Source: Novipirellula caenicola (GTDB taxonomy: Bacteria; Planctomycetota; Planctomycetia; Pirellulales; Pirellulaceae). Taken from it: a stretch of DNA of 64,000 nucleotides. The stretch spans positions 1-64,000 of the forward strand of contig NZ_BAABRO010000012.1 in the NCBI RefSeq assembly GCF_039545035.1, written 5' to 3'. Made by a program: the position numbers and the translations under genes. The notes beneath the pieces are model-generated. The model was not told where the DNA came from and searched no databases. It saw only the letters and a program-made list of their open reading frames with translations. Positions within the stretch are counted from its first letter, which is position 1. The number at the start of each line of letters is the position of its first letter. Shown piece after piece: positions 35,922 to 45,297 of this stretch.

Positions 35922-36710
35922 TCAGGCAATCATCAAATACACCATCGCGGCAAGCGATGCACCGGCGATCGGCCCGACAACGGGAATCCATGCGTAGCCC
36001 CAATCGCTATCACGCTTCCCAGCGATCGGCAACAACGCATGCACCAGTCGCGGCCCCAAATCTCGAGCGGGGTTGATTGCATAGCCAGTGGTCCCGCCGA
36101 GTGACAAACCGATTCCGAACACCAACATCCCAACCGGCAAAAAGCCAAGGGTACCAAGACCGAGCACAGGATCGGTGTCTGCCGGAGTATCACCCTGCAT
36201 CAAGCTCGGAGTAATCATCAAAAAAATGGGCAATATCAACGCGAAGGTGCCCACCATTTCACAGAAGAACGCCTGTGGAAGGTCGCGAATGTTGGGAGCG
36301 GTGCAAAAACAGGCCAACTTGCCATCGGCGTCCTCGGTGGCTTTGAAATGTTGACGGTAGAACAGATAGACGAGGGTCGCACCCGCGATGGCACCTAGTA
36401 ACTGAGCGGCAAAGTAAGGAACCGCCAAATGCAAACTCAACTTACCGGCGATCAACATCGCCACGGTAACGGCGGGATTCAAATGAGCACCACTGAAATC
36501 GTTTGCACAAAAGGCGCCGATGAACACCGCAATTCCCCAGCCCGCTGCGATCACGATCCAACCGGAATCGTTTCCTTTGGTGCGGGCCAGGACGACATTG
36601 GCGACCACGCCATTGCCAAACAAAATCAGCATCATCGTGCCGATAAACTCAGCGACAAATGGGGACATGAACTTTGGTTTCGAGTTTTCTGTGGGGATGG
36701 GGGTGGGCAT
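35922..36710 (-). CDS. aquaporin family protein, glycerol-facilitator type
   Basis: A 262-residue membrane channel with six transmembrane helices plus two half-helices. The two pore motifs are HLNPAVT (N78-A80) and INPARDLGPR (N213-D217). The Asp after the second NPAR is the mark of glycerol-conducting aquaglyceroporins. No glycerol kinase or regulator is next to it. The ATG at 36710 is preferred over the GTG just upstream. It lies 105 bp downstream-side of the PQQ-propeller gene start and 222 bp from the cardiolipin synthase gene. Confidence 0.93.
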   Translation of the reverse strand: MPTPIPTENSKPKFMSPFVAEFIGTMMLILFGNGVVANVVLARTKGNDSGWIVIAAGWGIAVFIGAFCANDFSGAHLNPAVTVAMLIAGKLSLHLAVPYFAAQLLGAIAGATLVYLFYRQHFKATEDADGKLACFCTAPNIRDLPQAFFCEMVGTFALILPIFLMITPSLMQGDTPADTDPVLGLGTLGFLPVGMLVFGIGLSLGGTTGYAINPARDLGPRLVHALLPIAGKRDSDWGYAWIPVVGPIAGASLAAMVYLMIA

Positions 36711-36932
36711 CACGGTAGCCGCCTGCGTGACGAGTCACGATCGAACGCGTCAACCGCGGCTTTGCTTACCGGAAAACACAGATCATAGTGGATGCCAAAC
36801 GCCTGTACTGCCGTTTCCAACATTCGAAAACAGCAAATTACGATATTCGCGTTTCGCAGCCAGCCAATCCCCAGACAATCATCGCATCGCCGCCGCCACG
36901 CCGCGTCGCGTTGAAACGTGCCATACACACGA

Positions 36933-38528
36933 TTACTGGATCGGTGCCAGCAGTCGCGAGCCTCGCACGAGCAGCTGAAATGGGTAGGCGCTGTCGGTCA
37001 ATTCGCTGCCCGGTGCTGGTGCTGAATTGCGGAGATCCTCTTCCAGCATCTCCGCGACTTGGCCAGCGACGGTCGAATCAAAGAAAACCATCATCAACTC
37101 GAAATTGAGCCGGAACGAACGGTTGTCAAAGTTGGCGGTACCAATCGAGGCGATGTCATCATCCACCAAGATTACCTTTTGGTGCATAAACCGATCTCGA
37201 TAGCGATACATCTTCACCCCCGCGTCTTCCATTTCCGGCAGGTACGAAAACGAAGAGAGCCAAACCATCCGTGCATCCGACACTTCGGGAATGATCACAC
37301 GAACGTCCACGCCACGCAATGCCGCCAACTGCAGCGCCGTGGACATCTGTTGATCCGGAACAAAGTACGGACTTGCAATCCAGACTCGCTCCTCCGCACG
37401 ATTGATCACTTGCAGAAAAAACAACGACGCGGTTTCAAACGTGTCGGCCGGCCCGCTGGGAAGACAAATACCTTTGACCTCACCATTTTCCGATTGCGTT
37501 GGTGTCCACTGCAGTTGATGGAGTAGTTCGTCGGTCACGGCGTGCCAATCCTCGGCAAAAACGATCTGCGCGCACTGCACCATCGGTCCTTCGAAACGCA
37601 CGTGCGTATCACGATAGACACCGAGTTCTTCGTTGTCCGCAAGGTATTCGTCACCGATATTGTGCCCGCCCACAAACGCCTCACGTCCATCGACGACGAC
37701 CAGTTTTCGGTGATTACGAAAATTAAGACGCGTTGTGGATCCATCGGCCAAGGGCGGATTGAATCCGTGAATCTGAACGCCTCCTGCTCGCAAACGGTCG
37801 ACGTATCGGCTTGACATGTCGCGGCTGCCATATTCGTCGTACAGAACCTTGACTTGCACACCTTGCCGAGCTTTTTTCAGCAACAAATCAGCCAACCGGT
37901 TGCCAAGCTCGTCATCCCGCAGGATATAGAACTCAACCAAGACATAAGAATTGGCTTGCTCGATCGACTCGAAAAGCGAAGCAAAGGTTTGCTTGCCATC
38001 GATCAGCACGGTCGCCGCGTTTCCTTCTGTCACCGGGAAATGGACGAGCCTACTGAGTAGATGCTGCGTTTCATTTTCCGGAGCCAGCGCCAATCCCATC
38101 TCCACCAGATCTCGGTTCAACCTGTCCAAGATCGGAGCTCCCTCGGATTGGCGGGCGCGGTAGGCGATCGCTTGTTTGCCGTAGTCCGTTTCACCGATCG
38201 CCCAGTAGGCGGGAACGGCGACGTAGGGAAACGTATTGAGCGTGACGATCCAAGCAATCGCCCCTTGCGGCGTCCGAGGTTCGCTGAGCACGTTGATCGA
38301 CGAGACGAAGCCAAGCGTATGAGCCAATAGCAAGATTGACCCCGTGATGCTGCGACGATGAAGACGCATCCAAGCGACCACGCGGCGCGATCGTTCGTGA
38401 CGCAAATACAGCAGCCGGATGGGGCGCCAAAGCGTTCTCGAGACCGCTTCGCGTTTGCGATCGATCCATTCAAAAATCCGCGCGGGTAACAATCGCCGCT
38501 TGGAACCAGACGCGGCTGGGGTGGTCAT
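36933..38528 (-). CDS. cls: cardiolipin synthase
   Basis: A 531-residue inner-membrane enzyme that joins two phosphatidylglycerols into cardiolipin and glycerol. Two hydrophobic segments (about 60-80 and 88-110) anchor it. The two phospholipase-D HKD motifs are complete: NHRKLVVVDGREAFVGGHN (H273, K275, D280) and MHQKVILVDDDIASIGTANF (H449, K451, D456). A basic N-terminal extension of about 55 residues precedes the membrane part. The ATG at 38528 fits. It is divergent from a PGPGW-type membrane protein gene. The assignment is secure at family level. Confidence 0.94.
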   Translation of the reverse strand: MTTPAASGSKRRLLPARIFEWIDRKREAVSRTLWRPIRLLYLRHERSRRVVAWMRLHRRSITGSILLLAHTLGFVSSINVLSEPRTPQGAIAWIVTLNTFPYVAVPAYWAIGETDYGKQAIAYRARQSEGAPILDRLNRDLVEMGLALAPENETQHLLSRLVHFPVTEGNAATVLIDGKQTFASLFESIEQANSYVLVEFYILRDDELGNRLADLLLKKARQGVQVKVLYDEYGSRDMSSRYVDRLRAGGVQIHGFNPPLADGSTTRLNFRNHRKLVVVDGREAFVGGHNIGDEYLADNEELGVYRDTHVRFEGPMVQCAQIVFAEDWHAVTDELLHQLQWTPTQSENGEVKGICLPSGPADTFETASLFFLQVINRAEERVWIASPYFVPDQQMSTALQLAALRGVDVRVIIPEVSDARMVWLSSFSYLPEMEDAGVKMYRYRDRFMHQKVILVDDDIASIGTANFDNRSFRLNFELMMVFFDSTVAGQVAEMLEEDLRNSAPAPGSELTDSAYPFQLLVRGSRLLAPIQ

Positions 38529-38702
38529 CAGTAGAGCAGCTCACAAAAGGAAGCATCATCGGAGGTCGGTTGCACTGCGACGAGCATCAAAATGCAGCTT
38601 TCGTGCCAACACAGCGTCATCGCAAACGTTCCAGCAGAGGATGGAACAAAAATTGCAAGTCACTGACGCTGGTAAAATTGGAAACAAGGTAAACGAAAAG
38701 CG

Positions 38703-39125
38703 ATGCTGAACCTGTACGGGATGATCACCGAACCGATGTTTTGGTGGGTAGCGACGGTGTCCGCGATCGTGTTTGCGGCTTCAATCGTCGCGGTGCCTTG
38801 GCTGATTCTGCGGCTTCCGAGTGACTATTTCAATCACCGCCACCGCATCATGATCCGCCCGCAAACCAGAGCGTCGGTCTATTATCACTGCGTTTGGATT
38901 GTCTTGAAAAACATCGCCGGCGCGGCGTTCTTGACGATGGGGGTCGCCATGCTGGTGCTGCCGGGGCAAGGACTGCTCACCATCTTCATTGGTTTGTCCC
39001 TGCTCGATTTTCCAGGGAAATACCAGCTACAACGATCGCTGGTGTCGAAGCCCTTTATTCTGAAGCCGCTGAATTGGATCCGGCGAAAAGGGGGAAAGGC
39101 CGACTTCATCGTACATTCCTCGTAA
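38703..39125 (+). CDS. PGPGW-type small transmembrane protein
   Basis: A 140-residue membrane protein with hydrophobic segments at about 12-36 and 64-100. The central GVAMLVLPGQGLLTIFIGLS followed by LLDFPGK corresponds to the PGPGW family signature, with PGQGL in place of PGPGW. The C-terminal 40 residues are basic. Function of the family is unknown. The gene is divergent from cls with about 170 bp between starts, so a shared envelope role is possible but unproven. Confidence 0.8.
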   Translation: MLNLYGMITEPMFWWVATVSAIVFAASIVAVPWLILRLPSDYFNHRHRIMIRPQTRASVYYHCVWIVLKNIAGAAFLTMGVAMLVLPGQGLLTIFIGLSLLDFPGKYQLQRSLVSKPFILKPLNWIRRKGGKADFIVHSS

Positions 39126-39416
39126 GCATGAATGCGTCGCGGCCCCAGCCCGCCACGTCAGCCTAAATTCGTCCATGGTCAGCCAAAGCTCAACATGGTG
39201 AAAAGCCGACCAAGCGACACGCAACATTCGCCTTTTGAGGTTACGCTACTGCCGTTTTTCAAGGCAAATCCTAACCCGAAGCGTTAGCGAGGGACCGAGA
39301 AAATATCGAGATTCCCTCGCTGACGCGTCGGGTTGTGCTAAAAGTGCAACTTGAAAACATTCGCCTTGGACGTGCGATAGAGCAAGACACATCTTGCTCG
39401 GACAACTTGCCATCCA
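39126..39416. other. 291-bp convergent spacer with a large hairpin
   Basis: It separates the forward PGPGW gene from the reverse DUF4886 gene. Apart from the hairpin at 39273-39334, nothing is visible. Confidence 0.5.
39273..39334. terminator. 23-bp-arm hairpin between convergent genes
   Basis: The left arm AACCCGAAGCGTTAGCGAGG plus GAC and the right arm (39312-39334, TTCCCTCGCTGACGCGTCGG plus GTT) pair at about 20 of 23 positions around a 16-base loop. No T-run follows, so it may be a factor-dependent or bidirectional terminator, or a repeat of the palindromic type seen elsewhere here. Confidence 0.45.
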
Positions 39417-40382
39417 TCACTGATCGGTACAGGCGGTGTGGGCAATTTGGCGGTAGAAGGCTGCGTCGTCGTCGCTGATCCCTTTGGGGGCGAACGTCGT
39501 TTGGGTGGCGGCGATTCCCGTCAAATATTCGAACCAGACGAGCCCCGCCAAGAAACAACCATGCGAATTGCCGTGTTTGAAATCCAATGCCAATCGCGGT
39601 TTGTCACCTTGTTTCCGCCAATGCCAACCAATCACCAACGAGTGGTCTTGGTTGGGTAGATTGGGATACTCGGGATTTTCGTAATCGAAATTTGGGTCCG
39701 GAGCAACGACGGTGCGTCCGGCGGTTCCGCGAGCCATCTGGAACGCGGTTCCCACTGGCAGAATGCGTGCATCAAATTGCTTGGCATTAGCGTCGTAAGC
39801 GTTACGCAGCCGATCATACATCTGCTGCTGACTCAATCCATCTTTCGCCAATAGCGGCGAATCTTGTCGGTACGCCCACGTTTGGTGAATCAACAGCTGA
39901 GCCGTCGGCGCCAACTGCTCGACCAATGCCGCCAATTGATCAATGTGCGGATGATAGGTTTCGGGTTTGTGGCTGAGCGCACTCATCTGTTGGACGGTGA
40001 CAAAGTCCCAGGGTTGCAGTTTCAGATAGTCCTGCAAACTTAACTTCTTTCCACTGGCTGCATCACGGTACGGCCGCACTTCGCCATCACTCGCCGACTG
40101 AACCGCCAGCGTGGCATGCTTTTCTAACGTGCAGCCTCCGATGTTGGCAGTGCCAATCACAAGTTCGACCGAGCCTTCGGATTGTGCGATCTCGCGAAGA
40201 AACAGACAGGCGTTCTGAGCGAAGCTGTTCCCAATCGTCAGTACGCGGATCGTCCGCTTGGATTCGTGCGGACGAGAGGTTTTAGAGTCATTTTCCGCTG
40301 CGGATGCAAATGACGCGACCAATAGGACGAGCACGACGGAAAGGACGAGTCGTGAACCGAGGCGGGCGGGGTGGTAAGTCAT
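39417..40382 (-). CDS. exported DUF4886 protein, SGNH-hydrolase-like
   Basis: A 321-residue protein with a signal peptide (about 1-28, LVLVLLVASFASA). RVLTIGNSFAQNACLFL is the DUF4886 start, with GNS at the position of the SGNH nucleophile block. WDFVTVQQMSALSHKPETYH and LIHQTWAYRQDSPL follow. The family resembles GDSL/SGNH esterases, so deacylation of a sugar is possible. The ATG at 40382 gives the signal peptide; longer frames have no support. A C/T-rich leader (reverse complement of 40383-40417) precedes it. Confidence 0.87.
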   Translation of the reverse strand: MTYHPARLGSRLVLSVVLVLLVASFASAAENDSKTSRPHESKRTIRVLTIGNSFAQNACLFLREIAQSEGSVELVIGTANIGGCTLEKHATLAVQSASDGEVRPYRDAASGKKLSLQDYLKLQPWDFVTVQQMSALSHKPETYHPHIDQLAALVEQLAPTAQLLIHQTWAYRQDSPLLAKDGLSQQQMYDRLRNAYDANAKQFDARILPVGTAFQMARGTAGRTVVAPDPNFDYENPEYPNLPNQDHSLVIGWHWRKQGDKPRLALDFKHGNSHGCFLAGLVWFEYLTGIAATQTTFAPKGISDDDAAFYRQIAHTACTDQ

Positions 40383-40749
40383 GGCGAGGTGAAGGTGTGT
40401 TGGGTGAGGGAGGGAGCTAACAACGAAGTTCCTAAGTCTAGCAAAGATTGACCGCACGTGACTGCCTCATGGCCCCCGTAGCGAAACTCGCCAAGAGTTT
40501 CGGCCTCCAGCCTATTCGCTTGGTGCTAAGTCAGCAGTCTACGATGTTGGTGAATAGCTAACGAAAAAGCGGCGATGGAAAATCGCTACAAGCCCGGAGT
40601 CGTAGCGTCTCAGCCTAGAGCCTATCCGCAGCGAGGTTTCCGTGTACCTGGTTGACGTCTTAACCAGTGATACAGCAAACACTCACGATTCGTGGTACAT
40701 TTGCAGATCCTTCACTCCTTCACTCCTTCACTCCCCCTCTCCTCGATTC
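40383..40749. promoter_or_regulatory. divergent promoter region with pyrimidine leaders on both sides
   Basis: 367 bp between the DUF4886 and LamG-sialidase starts. It holds a fragment of repeat D (40497-40522, GTTTCGGCCTCCAGCCTATT) and three tandem TTCACTCC units (40711-40734) just before the forward start. The reverse gene's leader is also C/T-rich when read on its own strand. No definite promoter hexamers can be assigned. Confidence 0.45.
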
Positions 40750-42567
40750 ATGACCGCACGCCTCGCACTCACGCTCCTATTCGGTTTCGCCGGCACTCTA
40801 TTGACTTTGGCTGCTAGTCCCGGCGACGCTCCGGTTTCCGACATGACGTGGTCGCTCGACAGCACCGGCGACTTTATCGTCCACGGTGACATCCAAACCG
40901 CCGATGGTGTGCAGGACCGCTCGCTCGTTTTTGACGGCCGATCGTTACTGACGCTGAAAGATTCAGCCGAACGGATCGCCGCGAACAAGCCATTCACGCT
41001 GGCGATCTGGGTCAATCCCTACCGGCTTGGCGGAACTCAGCAGATGATTGCTGCGGCGCATCAATACTCGTTGGGCCAGCGGAATTGGGGGGTGATGATT
41101 GACAACGACAAACGTTTCCGACTGTATGTATGGCAAGGCAAATGGGTCACCGCCGACTGCGACCAAGTCCCCAAACCAGGCCATTGGCATTTGGTCGCGA
41201 TCCAATTGCGGGACGACGCCGCCGAGCTTTGGGTCAATGGCGAACTTGCCGCAAGTGTGCTACTGAAGCAACCGCTCCAACCCAGCGAGACTCCAATGAC
41301 CTTTGCCGGCGTGAACGACGACGGTCATCTTCGCCAAAATTTCAGCGGCGCGTTGGACTTGGCTCGCTGGTTCGACCGATCGTTGACCGCTGCGGAAATG
41401 AAGGATCTGTATCATCCGGTGACCGCAACACATGAAGTTCCTGAGTTACCGAAACCGGTTCCGTTGTGGGATGAGACCAGCACGTTGCCCACCGCTTCCG
41501 ATCTTCCGCACCTCGATGGCGTGCGTTTCGGTGTGATCAAACCGTACGAGTTTTCGAAAGATGGGTATCGGTTCTTGCATGGCGTGGCACTCGGATTTCA
41601 TCGCAACCGTCTATACGCCTCGTTCGGGCACAATCAAGGTGGCGAGAATACGGATTCCGAACAGGCACGAGTCTGCCACAGCGATGATGACGGCCGGACT
41701 TGGAGCGAGGTGACGACGATTGACGCGGGGGACGAACCGGGAATCGGAGTCAGCCATGGAGTGTTCCATTCGCACGATGGCGAATTTTGGGCGTTTCACG
41801 GAGCGTACTCCGGCACGATGCAAAGCGTCCACACTCGTGCTTACCTGCTTGACGAGTTGACTGAGACTTGGACGCCAAAGGGAACGGTAATCGAAGGCGG
41901 ATTTTGGCCGATGCAGCAGCCGATCAAAATGCAAGACGGCAACTGGATCATGGGTGGTCTTCGTGTCGGCGATGGCAATCCTGCCGCAGTCGCGATCAGC
42001 CACAGTGATGACTTCACCGCCTGGGATCTAATTGTGATCCCACGCGGTGAGGGAATCGGCAACATGTGGGGTGAATCGACCGCGTTTGTCGATGGTGCGA
42101 CGATCGTCAATGTTTCTCGCTATGGAGCTGAGGCCACCGCGCTGCTTGCCGAGAGCGACGATTATGGTCGCACATGGACCGCGTCACGTCCATCGGATCT
42201 GCCGATGACGACAAGTAAACCCTACACCGGCACGCTCAGCAGCGGTCAACACTATCTCGTCGGAACCACGGCAGCAAACAATGGCGGACGGCGTTCGCCG
42301 CTGACGATTGCGGTGACGCGCCCCAATGAGAACCTGTTCAGCAAAGCGTTCGTGATTCGCCACGCGGAAGATGACGACGGACCAGGCGAATCGCATCCGC
42401 AAGCGAAATTGTCGTATCCCTACGCGATCGAGCATGACGGAAAATTGTATGTTGGTTATTCCAACAGCGGTGGCGGCGTCGGCCGTGTCGGAAGCGGACG
42501 TGAATTGTGGAACAACAACAGTGCCGAGCTAGCCGTGATCCCAATTCGAAGTTTGATATCGCCGTAG
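40750..42567 (+). CDS. secreted LamG plus sialidase-type (BNR) protein
   Basis: A 605-residue exported protein with a signal peptide (about 1-22). Residues about 30-215 form a LamG/concanavalin-like domain (FTLAIWVNPYRLGG, DNDKRFRLYVWQG, GHWHLVAIQL). From about 260 it is a six-bladed sialidase-like propeller with two Asp boxes, SDDDGRTWSEV and SDDYGRTWTAS. These suggest an exo-alpha-sialidase or related glycoside-processing enzyme. The start ATG at 40750 follows three TTCACTCC repeats. It is convergent with the FAD oxidoreductase gene, 43 bp between stops. Confidence 0.88.
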   Translation: MTARLALTLLFGFAGTLLTLAASPGDAPVSDMTWSLDSTGDFIVHGDIQTADGVQDRSLVFDGRSLLTLKDSAERIAANKPFTLAIWVNPYRLGGTQQMIAAAHQYSLGQRNWGVMIDNDKRFRLYVWQGKWVTADCDQVPKPGHWHLVAIQLRDDAAELWVNGELAASVLLKQPLQPSETPMTFAGVNDDGHLRQNFSGALDLARWFDRSLTAAEMKDLYHPVTATHEVPELPKPVPLWDETSTLPTASDLPHLDGVRFGVIKPYEFSKDGYRFLHGVALGFHRNRLYASFGHNQGGENTDSEQARVCHSDDDGRTWSEVTTIDAGDEPGIGVSHGVFHSHDGEFWAFHGAYSGTMQSVHTRAYLLDELTETWTPKGTVIEGGFWPMQQPIKMQDGNWIMGGLRVGDGNPAAVAISHSDDFTAWDLIVIPRGEGIGNMWGESTAFVDGATIVNVSRYGAEATALLAESDDYGRTWTASRPSDLPMTTSKPYTGTLSSGQHYLVGTTAANNGGRRSPLTIAVTRPNENLFSKAFVIRHAEDDDGPGESHPQAKLSYPYAIEHDGKLYVGYSNSGGGVGRVGSGRELWNNNSAELAVIPIRSLISP

Positions 42568-42610
42568 CAAGCGTCGCGAAGACTTTCGACGCGAACCGAA
42601 CAGCTCCTCG

Positions 42611-44056
42611 TTAGCCTTTGATCTCATCCCACTTCAACTCGTGAGGCATCACATGTTGCTTGACCGAGATGGCAGCGGCTCGCCCGGCGGCCTCGCCCAT
42701 CGGCACCGAATTGCCAGTCACTCGGTAGCTCGAGTGGGCAATGAAATCGCCGCTGATACAGCGGCCTGCCATCAGCAATCCGTCGACATCAGCGGCGATC
42801 AAGGCAGGATACGGGATGTCATACGGCTTCAGACCACCTTTCTTAAACTCGCGGCTGACCTCTTTGTTGCCATCTTGATTCAGTGCATGAACATCAATCG
42901 GAAACTTGGCCTGGCAGACCGATTCAGGGTGCTTTAATCCCTTGGCAAGATCCTGTGCAGTAATGTGATAGCGACCGCGAATCCGGCGACCTTCGCGTAC
43001 GCCCAACTGCTCGGCAGTCGCGACCACGGCGATGTCTTTCCAGATGCCGCCGAGACTTCGCAATCCGTTGACGATTTCGTGAATCTCGCGGCGGGCCCGG
43101 ATGGTCGCTTGGGTAATGGCATCAGCGTCAAACGCGGACACACCGTACTCGTGATTGGTCATGATCGAGTAGATTCCGCTGTGCAGATGCCGAAGTGTCG
43201 GTCCGCGATACGATGGCGTGATCCCGTTGTCCTCCATCAACTTTAACAGCAACGGTTTGGCGGACGCTGCGGTTTCGCGAATGTAGGGGCGAACGGCTTC
43301 GGCATCGATCCCGGTCAATAACGCGAGCATCGACATCGGTTGACATTCACAATCGCTACCCACTCCAACATCGAAACGACAGCCAGCGTGGGCCGCCAAA
43401 TCGCCATCGCCGCTGCAGTCGACAAAGCGGTCGGCCAGCCAGGCTTCGCGTCCTGATTTGGATTCCGTCAGCACCGCGACCACGCGGTTGTTCGAATCGG
43501 TGACGGCCCCGACCAATCGAGTATGCAAGCGAATTTTCACCCCCGCATCGACGCACAACTCTTCCAGAACCAGCTTGGCGATCTCGGGATCGTAAACGGT
43601 GCCACGTGAATCGCGTGCCACCTCGCTGCCACGCGATGCAAACGCCGTTAGCAGCTCGTCCATGACCCCCGACTTGTTTTCGGCATCGAGGATTTTAGTC
43701 AGCAGCCCTGCGGTCCAAACACCGCCCAAACATCCGGCGACCTCGATCAATTGCACCGATGCGCCGGCGCGAGCGGCCGCAATGGCAGCGGCGATCCCGG
43801 CAGGTCCACCTCCGCAGACTAAGACATCGGTGTTTCCCGCAACGGGGATCGCTCGCTGTTGTTCGATTAGTTGTCGGCGGTCGGCAGATAACATCCCCTG
43901 CGTTTGCAAAACATCGCCGCTGACAGGGTTCGCCACGCGAATCGCCTCGCTCGCGGCGGCGGCGTCAGTATCCGGCGACGTCAGCGATGCAGAAACAATA
44001 ACACCACCAGCAGCCGATTGCAGAAAAGCACGACGCGACGACGACTTTAAGTTCAT
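42611..44056 (-). CDS. exported FAD-dependent oxidoreductase
   Basis: A 481-residue flavoprotein with a Tat-type N-terminus (SSRRAFLQSAAGGVIVSAS). The dinucleotide-binding motif VLVCGGGPAGIAAAIAAARA (G82, G84, G87) is followed by a second conserved block GCLGGVWTAGLLTKILD. The C-terminus has LLMAGRCISGDFIAHSSYR, as in the FAD_oxidored family common in planctomycetes. Substrate is unknown. The export signal with a folded cofactor fits Tat transport. It is monocistronic. Confidence 0.9.
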   Translation of the reverse strand: MNLKSSSRRAFLQSAAGGVIVSASLTSPDTDAAAASEAIRVANPVSGDVLQTQGMLSADRRQLIEQQRAIPVAGNTDVLVCGGGPAGIAAAIAAARAGASVQLIEVAGCLGGVWTAGLLTKILDAENKSGVMDELLTAFASRGSEVARDSRGTVYDPEIAKLVLEELCVDAGVKIRLHTRLVGAVTDSNNRVVAVLTESKSGREAWLADRFVDCSGDGDLAAHAGCRFDVGVGSDCECQPMSMLALLTGIDAEAVRPYIRETAASAKPLLLKLMEDNGITPSYRGPTLRHLHSGIYSIMTNHEYGVSAFDADAITQATIRARREIHEIVNGLRSLGGIWKDIAVVATAEQLGVREGRRIRGRYHITAQDLAKGLKHPESVCQAKFPIDVHALNQDGNKEVSREFKKGGLKPYDIPYPALIAADVDGLLMAGRCISGDFIAHSSYRVTGNSVPMGEAAGRAAAISVKQHVMPHELKWDEIKG

Positions 44057-44451
44057 TTTGGTTTCATCCCATGGGAGACATCCTCACAGCCTGGCGACCG
44101 CACTCCGGTTGCGTAAATCGCTGCGTGGGAAACAGGTCCGTCTTACCAGTCTATATAGACTATACGAAACCCGAACCTAAATGTTGGCCAGACTTACGAT
44201 GCTGCCGACAATAATCGCGAGCCAATGCGTTGGTTTTAAACTTGCGTTATTTGGCACTCACGGACAATTTTGCCAACGAAATACGAGCACGAATCGCAAG
44301 AGAGTGCGTTCGTGGCTTGGCTGCGGCCAGAGCAAGCCGAACCAGAAGCCAGCCATTCACTGGCCTACGCCACGTGTTTGTATTAGATAGCGCAACTTTA
44401 ACCATTTACGCATCGGAAAATTCAAGATCTGGGCTAGGCCGAGAATTTAAG
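44057..44451. other. 395-bp intergenic stretch
   Basis: It lies between two reverse-strand genes. The only structure is a 12-bp perfect palindrome GTCTATATAGAC at 44149-44160, about 95 bp ahead of the FAD oxidoreductase start, which could be an operator. Open frames on the forward strand show no family features. Confidence 0.5.
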
Positions 44452-45297
44452 TTAGGCCGAGCTAACTGCGGTTACAACGTTCTCGGGGTCCAACAAGTGG
44501 TCGTTCGCGTCTTGACCGTTCGCCCACACTTCCATTCCCGTGCTCTGGGCGTCTCCGCGAAGTGTCGCAAAAGCAACATCGGCGGCGTCGCGGCCCGTGC
44601 CGATGCGAACAAAGCCCCCGACTGGGGCAAGTCTGGTCGCGTCGAACAGAAACCATTCTCCACTGAGGTAGGCTTCAAAGAATCCGTGAAAGTCTGGCGG
44701 TTGCAATTTGACGGCGTACCCAGAAACGTAACGAGCCGGGATTCCCATCGCACGACAGAGACTGATGGCGACATGGGCATAGTCGCGGCACACACCGGTT
44801 CGTTGTAACAACACGTCACAGGCAGTGGTTGTCGGGCCAGTGCTGCCAGGCGTGTAGGTCAAATGCTCGTAAGTCCAGTTGCAAATTGCGGTCACTCGCG
44901 AGTAACCAGGAACCAGCTGGCCAAACTCTTCTCCAGCAAAACGATATAACTTATCGGATTCACAGTAGCGGCTCGGATTGAGGAAGCTCAGCACGTCGGC
45001 GGGAAGATTCTCGTAATCAACCTCGCACAAATCAGTCGAATCGACTTCGCTTGCACGAAGCTCGACGGTGGCCTGATACTGAATCGTCAGTTCACCTGGG
45101 TCAGCCGTCATCCGCAGCAAACGATTGCCGAGCGGTCCAACGGCGCACTCCTCCACTTTGTGATAGGGGTAAATTTCGATCGACTCATTCGTCGTCGACT
45201 GATGCTCGTTCTGTGCGACGGAGATGTTCAGAAGGAAAGTAGTGGGCGAATTGACCGTGTAATTGATTCGGCTGCCAACAAGGATCTGGTTCATCAT
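44452..45297 (-). CDS. transglutaminase-like protein (second copy type)
   Basis: A 281-residue cytoplasmic protein. An N-terminal beta domain (about 8-95) precedes the transglutaminase core with catalytic C170 in RTGVCRDYAHVAISL, H204 in PPDFHGFFEAYL and D219 in LFDATRLAP. It is a different subfamily from the protein at 3020-3877: the His block reads DFHGFFE, not THAWCE. Its ATG overlaps the stop of the metallopeptidase gene (TAATG), so the two are translationally coupled and probably act in one pathway. A second ATG directly follows the first. Confidence 0.9.
   Translation of the reverse strand: MMNQILVGSRINYTVNSPTTFLLNISVAQNEHQSTTNESIEIYPYHKVEECAVGPLGNRLLRMTADPGELTIQYQATVELRASEVDSTDLCEVDYENLPADVLSFLNPSRYCESDKLYRFAGEEFGQLVPGYSRVTAICNWTYEHLTYTPGSTGPTTTACDVLLQRTGVCRDYAHVAISLCRAMGIPARYVSGYAVKLQPPDFHGFFEAYLSGEWFLFDATRLAPVGGFVRIGTGRDAADVAFATLRGDAQSTGMEVWANGQDANDHLLDPENVVTAVSSA

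Noticed and set aside
44230-44808. 192-codon forward frame overlapping the end of the second transglutaminase gene
   Set aside because: Most of it is antisense to the conserved catalytic region of the transglutaminase.
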